A stretch of DNA of 64,000 nt from Flammeovirga yaeyamensis (GCF_018736045.1 NZ_CP076132.1:2465501-2529500); one strand, 5' to 3'; counted from the first letter of the stretch, positions 17,877-27,246 are shown. A program made the numbers and translations. Notes: generated from the sequence alone by a model not told the origin.

Positions 17877-18524
17877 ATGAAGACAATTATCGCACCTAGC
17901 GTTTTAGCAGCAGATTTTGCTAATCTTCAAAGAGATTGTGAACTAATCAATGAGAGTAAAGCAGATTGGTTCCACATTGATATCATGGACGGTATGTTTG
18001 TACCGAACATTTCTTTTGGTTTGCCAGTGTGTGCAGCTATTAAAAAGCATGCAAAGAAACCAATGGATGTTCATTTGATGATTGAGCAACCTGACCGTTA
18101 TTTAGAGGCTTTCAAGAAAGCTGGTGCGGATATGATTTCTGTTCATGCAGAAGCTTGTCCTCATTTGCATAGGTCTATCCAGAACATCAAGGAGTTGGGT
18201 TTAAAAGCAGGTGTTGCTTTAAATCCTCATACATCTTTAGACTGTTTAGAATTCTTGTTACATGATATCGATTACGTTTGTATCATGTCTGTAAATCCAG
18301 GTTTTGGCGGACAAAAGTTTATCCCATCAACTTACGATAAAGTAAGAAAGTTGAAAGCAATGATCGATGCAGCAGGAGCTGATGTGTTGATTCAAATTGA
18401 TGGTGGAGTGGATAGCTCAAATGCTGAGAAACTAGCTGAAGCAGGAGCGACAGTTTTAGTAGCAGGTAGCTATGTATTTGGTGCTGAAGATCCAAAATCG
18501 GCAATCGAAAAAATCAAATTTTAA
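17877..18524 (+). CDS. rpe: ribulose-phosphate 3-epimerase
   Basis: Interconverts ribulose 5-phosphate and xylulose 5-phosphate in the pentose phosphate pathway; cytosolic TIM barrel. The 215-residue length is normal. Family motifs in order: APSVLAADFANL with the catalytic region, HIDIMDGMFVPNISFG (metal His and Asp), DVHLMIEQPDRYL, MSVNPGFGGQKF (phosphate loop) and QIDGGV. It forms a single-gene unit with a consensus promoter and a strong terminator. Confidence 0.96.
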   Translation: MKTIIAPSVLAADFANLQRDCELINESKADWFHIDIMDGMFVPNISFGLPVCAAIKKHAKKPMDVHLMIEQPDRYLEAFKKAGADMISVHAEACPHLHRSIQNIKELGLKAGVALNPHTSLDCLEFLLHDIDYVCIMSVNPGFGGQKFIPSTYDKVRKLKAMIDAAGADVLIQIDGGVDSSNAEKLAEAGATVLVAGSYVFGAEDPKSAIEKIKF

Positions 18525-18566
18525 TTATTTGATATCAAAATAACATCACCTATTATATAGGAATGG

Positions 18567-18605
18567 AAAAATCTAGTCTGATAATCATTGGACTAGATTT
18601 TTTTA
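18567..18605 (+). terminator. rpe terminator
   Basis: Perfect 12-bp stem (18567-18578 with 18591-18602), a 12-base loop and a T run. Confidence 0.85.
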
Positions 18606-18734
18606 TGTTTAATAGGAGTGAGATCATATGTTTTCTATCTTCATTTTTATATTTTTATACTACAAAACCTAAATTATTCCAATAGTAAATTTTGGGATAG
18701 ACTATTTGATAACCATAAACAATAAACCATACCT

Positions 18735-20003
18735 ATGAAAGTTTTTAAATTCGGAGGAGCTTCCGTAAAAGATGCTGAATCGGTTCAGAATGTAAAAAAT
18801 ATCATCAAGGAGTTTAGTGATCAAAAACAGTTGGTTGTGGTGGTTTCCGCAATGGGCAAGACCACTAATCTAATTGAAAACATAGTGGTGAAGTTTATCA
18901 AAGGAGATGATTATCAGCAAGAGTTAGATAAGCTAAAATCTTTTCATTTAGATATTGCTCACGAGTTATTTAAAAATCAGGAAGCAAGCATATTTAATCA
19001 AATAGAGAAGATTATCTATGATCTTGAAGTGCATTTAAAACTAAGATATTTCTCAAATGATGAACTGTATGATCAGGTAGTATGCTATGGGGAGTTATTA
19101 TCGACACACATTATTTCTGCTTATCTAAATCAAGAAGAAGTAGAAACCAAATTTCTTGATGCTAGAATTTATATTCAAACAGATGAATACTGGAGAGAGG
19201 CCTCAGTCGACTGGAATTGGACCACTAAAATGATAAAAGCTGATTTGCCTGATTATTTGCAAAATGGTATTGTGGTAACACAGGGTTTTATTGGTGGAAC
19301 AGTCAATAATAAAACGACCACTTTAGGTAGGGAAGGATCTGATTATACAGCTGCTATTTTTGCCTACTGTTTGGATGCAGAAACAGTTTGTGTCTGGAAA
19401 GATGTTCCAGGTATTATGAGTTCCGATCCAAGAAGGATCAAAGAGGTAGAAAAGTTTGATGAATTGCCTTATAAATATGCAGCAGAGTTAACGTATTTTG
19501 GAGCATCGGTAATACATCCTAAAACCATTCGACCATTAGCACTTAAAAATATACCTCTATTTGTCAACTCATTTGTTGATCCTGCAGCAAAGGGAACTGC
19601 TATCGGTAACTTTACCGATTTTCCTAGTACAGCTTCAGTTATCTTTAAAGGAAAACAATCTTTAATTCGTTTCGAAGAAAAAGATTATCTGAATGTATCA
19701 AAAGGTGATTTAGGTGTGATATTTACTGAGTGTGCTCGATTGAATCTGAAAGTCAATATGATCAAAAACTCAGCATTATCCCTTTCTATTTGTGTTAACC
19801 ACCGTCAAGATAAAATAGATAAACTGATGAACCTTTTTGAAGATCGTTTCAAGATAGAAATGATCAAAGATTTAGAATTAGTCACCATCAAAAATTATAA
19901 GGAAGATACTATTAATCAGCTCGATTTGTCTTTAAACGATGTGTATATGCGTCAATATTCTAAAGACACATTACAAATTGTTGTGAATGAAGGGAGCTTA
20001 TAA
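18735..20003 (+). CDS. aspartate kinase (first of two)
   Basis: Phosphorylates aspartate as the first step toward lysine, threonine and methionine. KFGGASVKD at the N-terminus is the amino-acid kinase phosphate loop (usually KFGGTS), and GREGSDYTAA is the nucleotide-binding signature. The C-terminal 120 residues resemble a pair of ACT domains, so feedback control is likely. It is monofunctional: no homoserine dehydrogenase domain follows. A second, clearly different aspartokinase is encoded at 44233. No amino-acid pathway gene lies nearby, so the product that regulates it cannot be inferred from context. Confidence 0.9.
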   Translation: MKVFKFGGASVKDAESVQNVKNIIKEFSDQKQLVVVVSAMGKTTNLIENIVVKFIKGDDYQQELDKLKSFHLDIAHELFKNQEASIFNQIEKIIYDLEVHLKLRYFSNDELYDQVVCYGELLSTHIISAYLNQEEVETKFLDARIYIQTDEYWREASVDWNWTTKMIKADLPDYLQNGIVVTQGFIGGTVNNKTTTLGREGSDYTAAIFAYCLDAETVCVWKDVPGIMSSDPRRIKEVEKFDELPYKYAAELTYFGASVIHPKTIRPLALKNIPLFVNSFVDPAAKGTAIGNFTDFPSTASVIFKGKQSLIRFEEKDYLNVSKGDLGVIFTECARLNLKVNMIKNSALSLSICVNHRQDKIDKLMNLFEDRFKIEMIKDLELVTIKNYKEDTINQLDLSLNDVYMRQYSKDTLQIVVNEGSL

Positions 20004-20131
20004 GTAGTTGTATTAAACTAAACTTCTTTATATTTAAACCTAAATTTATTTTGTTTGCTCAAAACGAATTTAGATATTCAATATTTGAAAATTATATATA
20101 ACCAAAGCATTTAGTTGCTAATAAAATAATT

Positions 20132-20551
20132 ATGGATACTACTGCAATTGACAAAGCACTTATTGCTATCGTAGAAAAGCGTCAACAATTAAACGCACTA
20201 ACTTATGAAGACGAATCATATGATGATATCGAAGATGAGTTACACGATTTAGAAGATGACTTTATCGATGAGCATGGGGAGACTTTAGAGGATATCATTG
20301 GTGATGTTCACGAAGAGTACAAAGTAGATACGGAAGTGCTTTCTCCTTTAAGTTATATCGCTCAAGAATACGTTGAAACTGGCGCCAACGATTTGGGAAA
20401 ACAATTCGACTGTAACCACGCTCAAGGCGTACCGGTAGAAGTTGACGAGTTAGAAAACAAACCAACAAGATTGGTTATCATTCCAAATCCACTAAGAATT
20501 ATCTTAAATGTGGATGCTAAGAATAGAAAGATCGTTTGGCAAAACGCATAA
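20132..20551 (+). CDS. acidic conserved-type protein of unknown function
   Basis: I do not assign a known family. The 139 residues begin with a helical, very acidic half (EDESYDDIEDELHDLEDDF and similar, about residues 20-65), followed by a more hydrophobic beta-prone half ending PTRLVIIPNPLRIILNV and NRKIVWQNA. There is no signal peptide or membrane segment, so it is cytosolic. It stands between the aspartokinase gene and a strong terminator, in a monocistronic or weakly coupled position (128-base gap). The well-formed terminator just after the stop supports a real gene. Confidence 0.75.
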   Translation: MDTTAIDKALIAIVEKRQQLNALTYEDESYDDIEDELHDLEDDFIDEHGETLEDIIGDVHEEYKVDTEVLSPLSYIAQEYVETGANDLGKQFDCNHAQGVPVEVDELENKPTRLVIIPNPLRIILNVDAKNRKIVWQNA

Positions 20552-20595
20552 AAACCAAAAAGAGGTGATTCATTCGGATCACCTCTTTTTGGTTT
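20552..20595. terminator. strong hairpin terminator after the acidic protein
   Basis: Perfect 18-bp stem (20552-20569 with 20578-20595), an 8-base loop, and T-rich 3' arm. It starts one base after the stop codon. Confidence 0.85.
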
Positions 20596-20602
20596 AAAAT
20601 TT

Positions 20603-20720
20603 AAAGTTAAAAATGAAAAATTAAAAACGTGAAATGTTGCTCTAACGCTCCTCATTTATTTGAGATATACGTTTTGAACTTGCGTTAGTTTTACTAACTA
20701 CGTTTTTCATTTTTAACTTT
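20603..20720. repeat. nested palindromic hairpin element
   Basis: Perfect 18-bp outer arms, 20603-20620 (AAAGTTAAAAATGAAAAA) and 20703-20720. Inside are CTAACGC at 20642-20648 and GCGTTAG at 20682-20688, an inner CTCA/TGAG hairpin at 20651-20664, and a competing GTTAG/CTAAC pairing at 20684-20698. The element fills the space between two convergent genes, ending 7 bases past the hydrolase stop. It resembles an intergenic MITE or REP-like repeat, but no second copy is in this window, so the repeat nature is inferred. Confidence 0.5.
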
Positions 20721-20727
20721 TCATTTT

Positions 20728-22344
20728 TCATTTCAACATCCCCATTTTCTCCCCAATCCACTCATTCAACGTCTTGAACAAGAATGGGTGATATCCTTCA
20801 ATTTCAGTTAACTGAACATCTCCACGTTTACCACCAATGAGGAGTAAGTGGTTTGACTTTTCTAATACTTTAGTAGTAAATAGTGAATGATTATTGAAAG
20901 TTTCGATTCTGTCTAAGTTTGATTGTGGATCTAATAGATTGTCTTTTTCACCATAAATAGAGAGTACAGGACAATTGATTTTTTCCCAAGAAGCTTTAGC
21001 ATCGAATTTATAATACCTTTTCCACCAATCAATATATTCTTGTTGATCTAATGTAGTGATATATTCTATCATTGGTGTTAAGATGATCTTGTTGTAGACT
21101 TCCATCAGTTCAGGTGTCTTTTGATCATCTTCTAAGAATTTCATGAATAGTTTTTGATATTTTAGAGTCAGTTCAATGTCCTCATCAGTGAACTGATCTG
21201 CAGTTAACCTTTTCTGTAATGCTTGTAGTTCTTGATCTGCAAAAGGAGTTACTGCTCCAGAAAGGTTAACGATGAATTGAATGTCGTCTCTTTCTTGAAG
21301 TGCTAGCGGCATCACATAGCCTGCCTGATCAAAACCGACAATGCCAATTCTATTTTCATCAATATGTTTTGCTTTCTTTAATTTCTTGATAACAGCTTCC
21401 AAATCACTTGCAAAATCATCGAAATTGGCAGACTTTCGATCTCCTGTCGATAAACCACAACCTCTTTTGTCGTACACATAAGTGGCTACACCATAATATG
21501 GAAGTGTTCTGATGTATTCATCAAATAAATTTCCTCTGAATTGAGGTCCTGCACCTGGAACAAAAATCACTAATGGGTGTTTGTTGGTATCAATATTAGG
21601 GTAGGTTAAAGTACCTTCAATCTGGACATCATCATTTTTTACAATGATTTCTTTTGTATTCGCCAACTCTTGTAATCTTTTACCTTCTTTTAAGGAAGTG
21701 CCCTCTACAAAAGAATCATATTGTAAACGAAGAGCTTCACCGGCATCATTCCTAAATAAAGTGATGGTGAAGTCAGTTGGATAGGAGGTAGCCATTTTTG
21801 GTCCTGCCGCAAAAGTCACCTTGTTTTTATCTTTGTAAGTGGGATATAAAATACGTTGTTTACCGTTGTAATAATCGAGTATTCTTAATGGGTGAGTAGT
21901 ACCATCAATGTAGAATGGTTCGATTTGAATCACCCGACCATCTTCAAAACTAAAGTAACCTAACAAACTGCCCATGTCATCAATATTGATCGCAGCAATT
22001 CTAATTAAATTACAATCAATGGTTTTAAAACCAACTTCTAATTTACCCATGATTGTACTATCATTAATGATTTCTCCTTTATAGGTAGCCGCCATAGATG
22101 GGGTGTCAATCTGGAAAGTTAAAGAATCGGAAGTTTCTTTATAGTTTTCTACTTTTTCAGTTTCTTCTTGATGATAGAACAACTTTACTTTAATGACAGA
22201 ATCTATATTTACGAAAACCAAGTCGGGGTATAGTTCAAAATCAATAGTGCCTATCCATTTTCCCTCTAGGTTTTCATTCATCCATTGTGCTTTGGATGTT
22301 TGTACAGAAAAAATTATCAGTAGTAGTACAAAAAAGTGTTTCAT
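20728..22344 (-). CDS. secreted alpha/beta hydrolase with Asp in place of the nucleophile Ser
   Basis: I start at ATG 22344, because MKHFFVLLLIIFSVQTSKAQ is a clear signal peptide; an in-frame ATG at 22401 would add 19 poorly fitting residues. Residues 20-230 are a beta-rich N-terminal region. The alpha/beta hydrolase fold follows: VIFVPGAGPQ (oxyanion-hole loop), YDKRGCGLSTGD, the nucleophile elbow, GEKDNLL with acid D468 and KSNHLL with H499. The elbow reads GFDQAG (D339) where relatives have GHSxGG. The DNA codon is GAT, two changes from a Ser codon. Asp nucleophiles are known in haloalkane dehalogenases and epoxide hydrolases, so the enzyme may have a different chemistry or be inactive. 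The substrate is unknown. Confidence 0.85.
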   Translation of the reverse strand: MKHFFVLLLIIFSVQTSKAQWMNENLEGKWIGTIDFELYPDLVFVNIDSVIKVKLFYHQEETEKVENYKETSDSLTFQIDTPSMAATYKGEIINDSTIMGKLEVGFKTIDCNLIRIAAINIDDMGSLLGYFSFEDGRVIQIEPFYIDGTTHPLRILDYYNGKQRILYPTYKDKNKVTFAAGPKMATSYPTDFTITLFRNDAGEALRLQYDSFVEGTSLKEGKRLQELANTKEIIVKNDDVQIEGTLTYPNIDTNKHPLVIFVPGAGPQFRGNLFDEYIRTLPYYGVATYVYDKRGCGLSTGDRKSANFDDFASDLEAVIKKLKKAKHIDENRIGIVGFDQAGYVMPLALQERDDIQFIVNLSGAVTPFADQELQALQKRLTADQFTDEDIELTLKYQKLFMKFLEDDQKTPELMEVYNKIILTPMIEYITTLDQQEYIDWWKRYYKFDAKASWEKINCPVLSIYGEKDNLLDPQSNLDRIETFNNHSLFTTKVLEKSNHLLLIGGKRGDVQLTEIEGYHPFLFKTLNEWIGEKMGMLK

Positions 22345-22634
22345 AATTCGATTTGATTCCGTTAAATCATGTTCAATGTAAAGTACAATTTTTAGGATCA
22401 AGAATTATTCCTTAATTTCTAAATGATATAGTATTTATTATTTGTTGGCTTATTCTTTTAGATATGTAATATAAATATAGCTTTTACATTCAAATTCGAA
22501 GATTATTTAAATTCTTCAACATATATATCGGAAGAAAAATTGTATCTTAGATATTGAAATAATCCTTTATCAATAATTTGATAAAAATCTTAGAATATAA
22601 AAGAAAGTCCTATCAACAGTTAATATAAATTTTG

Positions 22635-24824
22635 ATGAAAAGCCTATACTGCTCAATAATCCTATTTCTTTTTTCTTTCTCGTTGTTTGCTAAAGAAAAA
22701 CATGCTTTAATTATTGGTATCGATAAATATACTAATTCAAAAAAAGCTCGATATGCAGAATGGCAAGATTTAGATGGTGCAGTGAACGATGCGACATCTA
22801 TTTACGACTTATTGAAGTTTAAGTATGGGTTTAATACAAAAAACATGTCCTTACTAACTTCCGAAAAGCAAACAACGAAAAAGAATATCATCAAAAATTT
22901 TGAAGAACTGATTAAAGTAGTGAATAAAGGTGATGATGTTTTTATTTACTATGCGGGTCATGGAGCACAAATCAAAAACTCAAAATTTTATGAGGCTGAC
23001 AAAAAGCATGAGGCTTTGGTACCTTCTGATGTTTTAAAAACAGGGGATTATTTATTAGATGTTGAAATCAATACTTACTTCTCAAGAATATTAGGCAAAG
23101 GAGGTGAGTTGGTAGTTGTATTTGATAATTGCTTTTCGGGTTCATCATCTAGAGGTAAAATTGATTTAGAACAACTAAGATCAAGATATGTACCTGTAGA
23201 TGATATTGACTTAAATAGAAGTTACCCTAAAAGTAAAAATCTAGTTGAAAAAGGAGCTTTAATCGTTTCAGCTGCTCAAGATTATCAGTTAGCCAAAGAA
23301 TATAAAGACGATAGAGGTCAATCTCATGGCGTTTTTACTTATGCTTTGATGAAATCACTGCAGATGGGAAGTGTACATGAGTCTTCAGAGGATATATTCA
23401 AAAGAGTAAATTCTATCATTTTATACAACTCTGTTCCTCGTCAAGATCCTGTGGTCGAAGCGACAAAAGAACGTTTAGGAAAGCCTTTATTTGGAGAAGT
23501 TTCGGATAGTTATCAAGGGGTTAGAGTAGCTGTAATAGATGCAGAAAATAAATATAAGATACACATCGATGGCGGTAATGCCATTGGGTTGGTTGAAGGT
23601 GCAGAGTTAATCAATCAAGATAAAGACATTACTTTAGAAGTTACTGAATTATCGGGTATTAATACTTGTTTTGCTAAACTGGTAAAGGGTGATGATAATT
23701 TAAGTGAAGGGGATTTACTTACCGTAAGCAAATGGGCTCCATTTAGTCCCGATCGATTAAAAGTCAAGGTGATGAAAATGGGAGTCACTGATATTGATTT
23801 AGAAGCTATCAAATCATTATCTCAGACTTTGAACGAGGCAGGGTTATTGGCATATTCTCCCTTAGATGAGGATGTAAGTCTAAAAGTATATTTAACTAAT
23901 AAAGGTTGGATGGGTTCTGACATAAAAAATGAAGAATATGACTTTGGGAAGAAGTTGCCGAAATCATCCAAACTAGTTGATATACTCCATAAGAAAGTGG
24001 AAGGGAAAAAGATTTTTATTGAAGTGCCACCATCAACTAAGGTAGCCCAAAGCATGTATTCTGATTTAAACGGTCAGCCCAAAGTAGAAATTGTCGCCTC
24101 TGATAAAGACTACGATTATCGTTTAATTGGTCGATTTAATGAAAACAATAATTTAGAATATGCTTGGCTAAGGGCTCATGCGCACAACAATAGCAATGAG
24201 AATCCTTTCCCAGATGAAACGGATTGGAAAACAGATCAAAAAATATATGTTCTCACTGATTATGCCAAAAGGCTAGGAAACGTAAAAGGTTGGTTGGTGA
24301 CAAAAGTGCCAAATAATACTGTCAACTTCCCTTACAAATTAGGTTTACAAAGAGAATCAGATCAAAAAATTATAACAGAAGGCGCCTTAACAGAAGGAGA
24401 AAAATATGGTTTGGTTTTATATAATGATCCAAACTTATACTTGAATTGGAAATCTCCAGATAGATATATATATGTTTTCTTATTAGAAAGTAATGGAGAA
24501 ATGACGCTTCTATTTCCTCAAAATCATGGAGCAGTGGAGAACTTCACTGAGCAAATTTGTAAAGACGATAATGGGGATTATTTATCAAAGGTAATGTTAA
24601 GCGATCCTGATTTGTTATACATAGAACCACCTTTTTCGACGGACAATATTTTAATGTTATCCACAGAAAAGATTATTACAGATACTTCAATTTTTGAACA
24701 AAAGGGTGTGCAAACAAGGGGAGCTGACGACTCCTTTGATGATTTTATGGAAGGGGATAATGAGGATGAACCTGCTAATTGGTATTTAGAAAGACACACT
24801 TTCTTTGGAGAGAGTATAAAATAA
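22635..24824 (+). CDS. secreted caspase-family (peptidase C14) protein with DUF4384-like C-terminus
   Basis: The start is the ATG at 22635 (the preceding TTG would add one residue). A signal peptide of about 19 residues is followed by a metacaspase-like p20 domain: HALIIGIDKY, YYAGHGAQ with catalytic H109, and VVFDNCFSGSSSRG with catalytic C166. The middle region (about 290-580) is beta-rich and unassigned. Residues 580-690 resemble DUF4384 (YGLVLYNDPNLYLNW, YIYVFLLESNGEMTLLFPQN), a module often joined to caspase domains in bacteria. The protein should act in the periplasm or outside the cell. The tail is very acidic. A small membrane protein gene follows 48 bases downstream and may be co-transcribed. 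Confidence 0.88.
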   Translation: MKSLYCSIILFLFSFSLFAKEKHALIIGIDKYTNSKKARYAEWQDLDGAVNDATSIYDLLKFKYGFNTKNMSLLTSEKQTTKKNIIKNFEELIKVVNKGDDVFIYYAGHGAQIKNSKFYEADKKHEALVPSDVLKTGDYLLDVEINTYFSRILGKGGELVVVFDNCFSGSSSRGKIDLEQLRSRYVPVDDIDLNRSYPKSKNLVEKGALIVSAAQDYQLAKEYKDDRGQSHGVFTYALMKSLQMGSVHESSEDIFKRVNSIILYNSVPRQDPVVEATKERLGKPLFGEVSDSYQGVRVAVIDAENKYKIHIDGGNAIGLVEGAELINQDKDITLEVTELSGINTCFAKLVKGDDNLSEGDLLTVSKWAPFSPDRLKVKVMKMGVTDIDLEAIKSLSQTLNEAGLLAYSPLDEDVSLKVYLTNKGWMGSDIKNEEYDFGKKLPKSSKLVDILHKKVEGKKIFIEVPPSTKVAQSMYSDLNGQPKVEIVASDKDYDYRLIGRFNENNNLEYAWLRAHAHNNSNENPFPDETDWKTDQKIYVLTDYAKRLGNVKGWLVTKVPNNTVNFPYKLGLQRESDQKIITEGALTEGEKYGLVLYNDPNLYLNWKSPDRYIYVFLLESNGEMTLLFPQNHGAVENFTEQICKDDNGDYLSKVMLSDPDLLYIEPPFSTDNILMLSTEKIITDTSIFEQKGVQTRGADDSFDDFMEGDNEDEPANWYLERHTFFGESIK

Positions 24825-24872
24825 TATTCGTGTTAATTATTATATTAGTAATTCATAATCAAAAACTTAACT

Positions 24873-25283
24873 ATGGATTTACTAATTGGATTTCAACTGC
24901 CTTTATTTGTTATAACCATTGCAATACTGTATGCAGTAAAACACTTTACTAAAGATTCGGGTGCTTTAACGGCAAAGTTTAAAACAAGTAAAACCCTAGA
25001 TGGGTCAATAGAAGAGAATATTTCAAAAATTTCTTATGCACTTAATAATGCAGGTTTTCATAAAGTAGGGAATGACAAAGAAAGTCTTAGAGTATATGCC
25101 TACACAGGTTTTAGTTTTTCATCTTTTTCTGAATATATAGAAGTGAAGCTTTTACCTAACGAAAATTCATCTTCCATTATCTATTTTAAATCAATTTGTG
25201 CCTTACCTACACAAATGATTGATTGGGGGAAGAATAGGAGGAATTATAAACGGTTTTTAAAGGAGCTAGAGAAGATTTCTTAA
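24873..25283 (+). CDS. small membrane-anchored protein of unknown function
   Basis: I do not recognise the family. The N-terminal 25 residues (LLIGFQLPLFVITIAILYAV) form one transmembrane helix. The rest, about 110 residues, is a compact alpha-beta domain that would face the cytoplasm or periplasm; it ends with a basic helix (KNRRNYKRFLKELEK). The gene sits 48 bases after the caspase-like gene in the same direction, before a shared terminator, so a functional link with it is possible but unproven. Confidence 0.7.
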   Translation: MDLLIGFQLPLFVITIAILYAVKHFTKDSGALTAKFKTSKTLDGSIEENISKISYALNNAGFHKVGNDKESLRVYAYTGFSFSSFSEYIEVKLLPNENSSSIIYFKSICALPTQMIDWGKNRRNYKRFLKELEKIS

Positions 25284-25296
25284 AATTAATTATAAA

Positions 25297-25327
25297 AAAA
25301 GCTCAAGATCCAACATCTTGAGCTTTT
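25297..25327. terminator. bidirectional terminator between convergent units
   Basis: Perfect 13-bp stem AAAAGCTCAAGAT / ATCTTGAGCTTTT with a 5-base loop, usable from both sides (unknown membrane protein on plus, lrgB on minus). Confidence 0.85.
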
Positions 25328-25355
25328 CTATATATCGAGTATTTGATACCAAATT

Positions 25356-26060
25356 CTAGAAAAATATATCTAACAATATTGGAGTAGTTAGTGCAGTGAA
25401 TATACCCATTAAACCAATAGATAAACCACTAATTGCACCTTCAATCATACCAATTTGTATTGCAGCAGCAGTGCCAATACCGTGAGCACAAGATCCCATG
25501 GCTAAACCTTTTGCCAATGGCTTTTTAATACCCACTTTTTCTAATACTAATGGCCCAACAGAAGCACCTAGAATTCCCACAATAATTACAAATACGGCAG
25601 TCATAGAAGGTATACCACCATTTTGAGCCGATACACCCATGGCGATAGGGGTTGTGACTGATTTAGGAGCCATAGATACGATTAATTCGTAATCTGCTCC
25701 AAACAGTTTGGCAATCAAAATAACACTAACCACACCTGCTACACTTCCTAAGAAAGTAGCTGTTAAAATGGCAATGGCATTTTTCCCAATAGTATGTAAT
25801 TGCTCATACAATAAAACTCCTAATGCGACTACAGATGGTCCCAACATAAAGTGAATCATATGAGTATTTTTTTTGAATGTCGTATACGGTACATCCACAA
25901 ATATAAGAACCACAATTAAAGTAATGATGGTCAGTAATACAGGATTCAATAATGGCGTTTTTAATTTCTGATATACTTGTTCGAATATCAAAAATAATCC
26001 AAGCGTTGCCGCCAAGGCAAAGGTTTCGCTCTCGAATAAATGTTTGATGATTTCTACCAT
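25356..26060 (-). CDS. lrgB: LrgB/CidB-family membrane protein
   Basis: Polytopic inner-membrane protein of the CidB/LrgB family, which acts with LrgA in murein hydrolase control or in export of small metabolites such as glycolate or pyruvate. The 234 residues carry the family blocks LIVSMAPKSVTTPIAMGVS and LAMGSCAHGIGTAAAIQIG, and several hydrophobic spans. The start codon shares one base with the lrgA stop (TAATG), so translation is coupled. Confidence 0.92.
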   Translation of the reverse strand: MVEIIKHLFESETFALAATLGLFLIFEQVYQKLKTPLLNPVLLTIITLIVVLIFVDVPYTTFKKNTHMIHFMLGPSVVALGVLLYEQLHTIGKNAIAILTATFLGSVAGVVSVILIAKLFGADYELIVSMAPKSVTTPIAMGVSAQNGGIPSMTAVFVIIVGILGASVGPLVLEKVGIKKPLAKGLAMGSCAHGIGTAAAIQIGMIEGAISGLSIGLMGIFTALTTPILLDIFF

Positions 26061-26404
26061 TACTTCTGATCTTTTTTACCTAAAAATTGACCTGTCCACC
26101 CTGCAGTTAGTAGTACAGCAAACATACTCCCAACAATAGTTACAGAGATCATCATTACATTATCTTTAAGTAAGTCTAAATATTCCATCATACCTACTCC
26201 AGCAGGAATGAAAAATAAAGACATTCTCTTTGTTAATGATGCAGCGGCATCTTTGACCCAATCATAAGGGATAATTTTAAATTGTAAGCATAAAAATAAA
26301 ATGATCATGCCTATTACATTACCCGGTATGGGGAGATCAGTTAGTTCATTTATTAGCGTTCCAATTGACAACATGGCCAATATCAACATAAATCCTCGAA
26401 TCAT
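26060..26404 (-). CDS. lrgA: CidA/LrgA-family membrane protein
   Basis: Small (114 residues) holin-like protein with about four membrane spans and the family signature LTDLPIPGNVIGMIILF at about residues 26-42. It is the first gene of a two-gene unit with lrgB, with which it overlaps by one base. The pair may export glycolate or pyruvate, or control autolysis; the sequence does not decide between these roles. No LytS/LytR two-component genes lie beside it. Confidence 0.9.
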   Translation of the reverse strand: MIRGFMLILAMLSIGTLINELTDLPIPGNVIGMIILFLCLQFKIIPYDWVKDAAASLTKRMSLFFIPAGVGMMEYLDLLKDNVMMISVTIVGSMFAVLLTAGWTGQFLGKKDQK

Positions 26405-26655
26405 ATCGAATTAATTTTCAGTTTCTTTCGCAACACGATTGTTATATATTAGTAAATATACAATGCTTTTATGATTATTTACTTATCTGATTATGAGATA
26501 TAAGAATTATTAAAAAGGTGATTATTTACACTTTATTTCTCATAACAAACTACGGTATTTATTTTTAATTGTATATTTGATAACTGCATTCAATAGCGGT
26601 TATTTATTGATTAGCAGATTTTTATTGATGTACGAAACTACCCAATAACATAAAA

Positions 26656-27243
26656 ATGGAATACGTTGATTTATTATTACTGTATCAAAATAAAGACTAT
26701 TTGACGATCATCGAGACTTTATCCAAAAAACTAGATGATTTTAATAAAGTATCACAAAAAGAATTTGAGCTTTGGGCAGATTGTTATATTGACATGGGGA
26801 AATTAGATAGTGCTCAATCCATTTTAAGTATTGCTGTTATTGAGGAAGAAATATTTGAATTGGAAGAAAAGCTAGTTGAAGTTAACTTTTTAATCAAACA
26901 ATTAAAGTTGGGCTTTTATGACCTCAAAATAGGAAAATTGGATACAAACTTTGTTAAGGCAATACATATTCAATTGAAAAAACTTCTTGAAAATAATCAT
27001 TTAGAAGAAGCTTTATTACTGATGGAGGATATTCTAAATCATACAGGGGAGAAACAAATCCCTGAATTATGGTTTGGTAAATTAGCCGATCAACTATTTA
27101 AAGTAAATGAAAGATTAATTATCTACAGTAAATATAAAAACATACTACTTGATGCTATTATCTATTATTACATTAATACATCAAAAGTATATACTGAAAA
27201 CCTATCTTATATTCAGAAAAAGAGAATGAGTACTTTTAAGTAA
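26656..27243 (+). CDS. helical protein of unknown function, possibly TPR-like
   Basis: No named family is recognised. The 195 residues look all-helical and have no signal peptide. The first half (LLLLYQNKDYLTIIETLSKK, WADCYIDMGKLDSAQSILSI) has the size and small-residue pattern of two degenerate tetratricopeptide repeats, and a third may follow at ENNHLEEALLLMEDIL. This suggests a protein-protein interaction role. A perfect -7 box TATATTTG at 26572-26579 precedes it without a clear -33 element. The gene ends 3 bases before the convergent OmpA-family gene. Confidence 0.7.
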   Translation: MEYVDLLLLYQNKDYLTIIETLSKKLDDFNKVSQKEFELWADCYIDMGKLDSAQSILSIAVIEEEIFELEEKLVEVNFLIKQLKLGFYDLKIGKLDTNFVKAIHIQLKKLLENNHLEEALLLMEDILNHTGEKQIPELWFGKLADQLFKVNERLIIYSKYKNILLDAIIYYYINTSKVYTENLSYIQKKRMSTFK

Positions 27244-27246
27244 CCA

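Noticed and set aside
22345-22401. Longer N-terminus for the alpha/beta hydrolase
   Set aside because: It would bury a clear signal peptide behind 19 charged residues.
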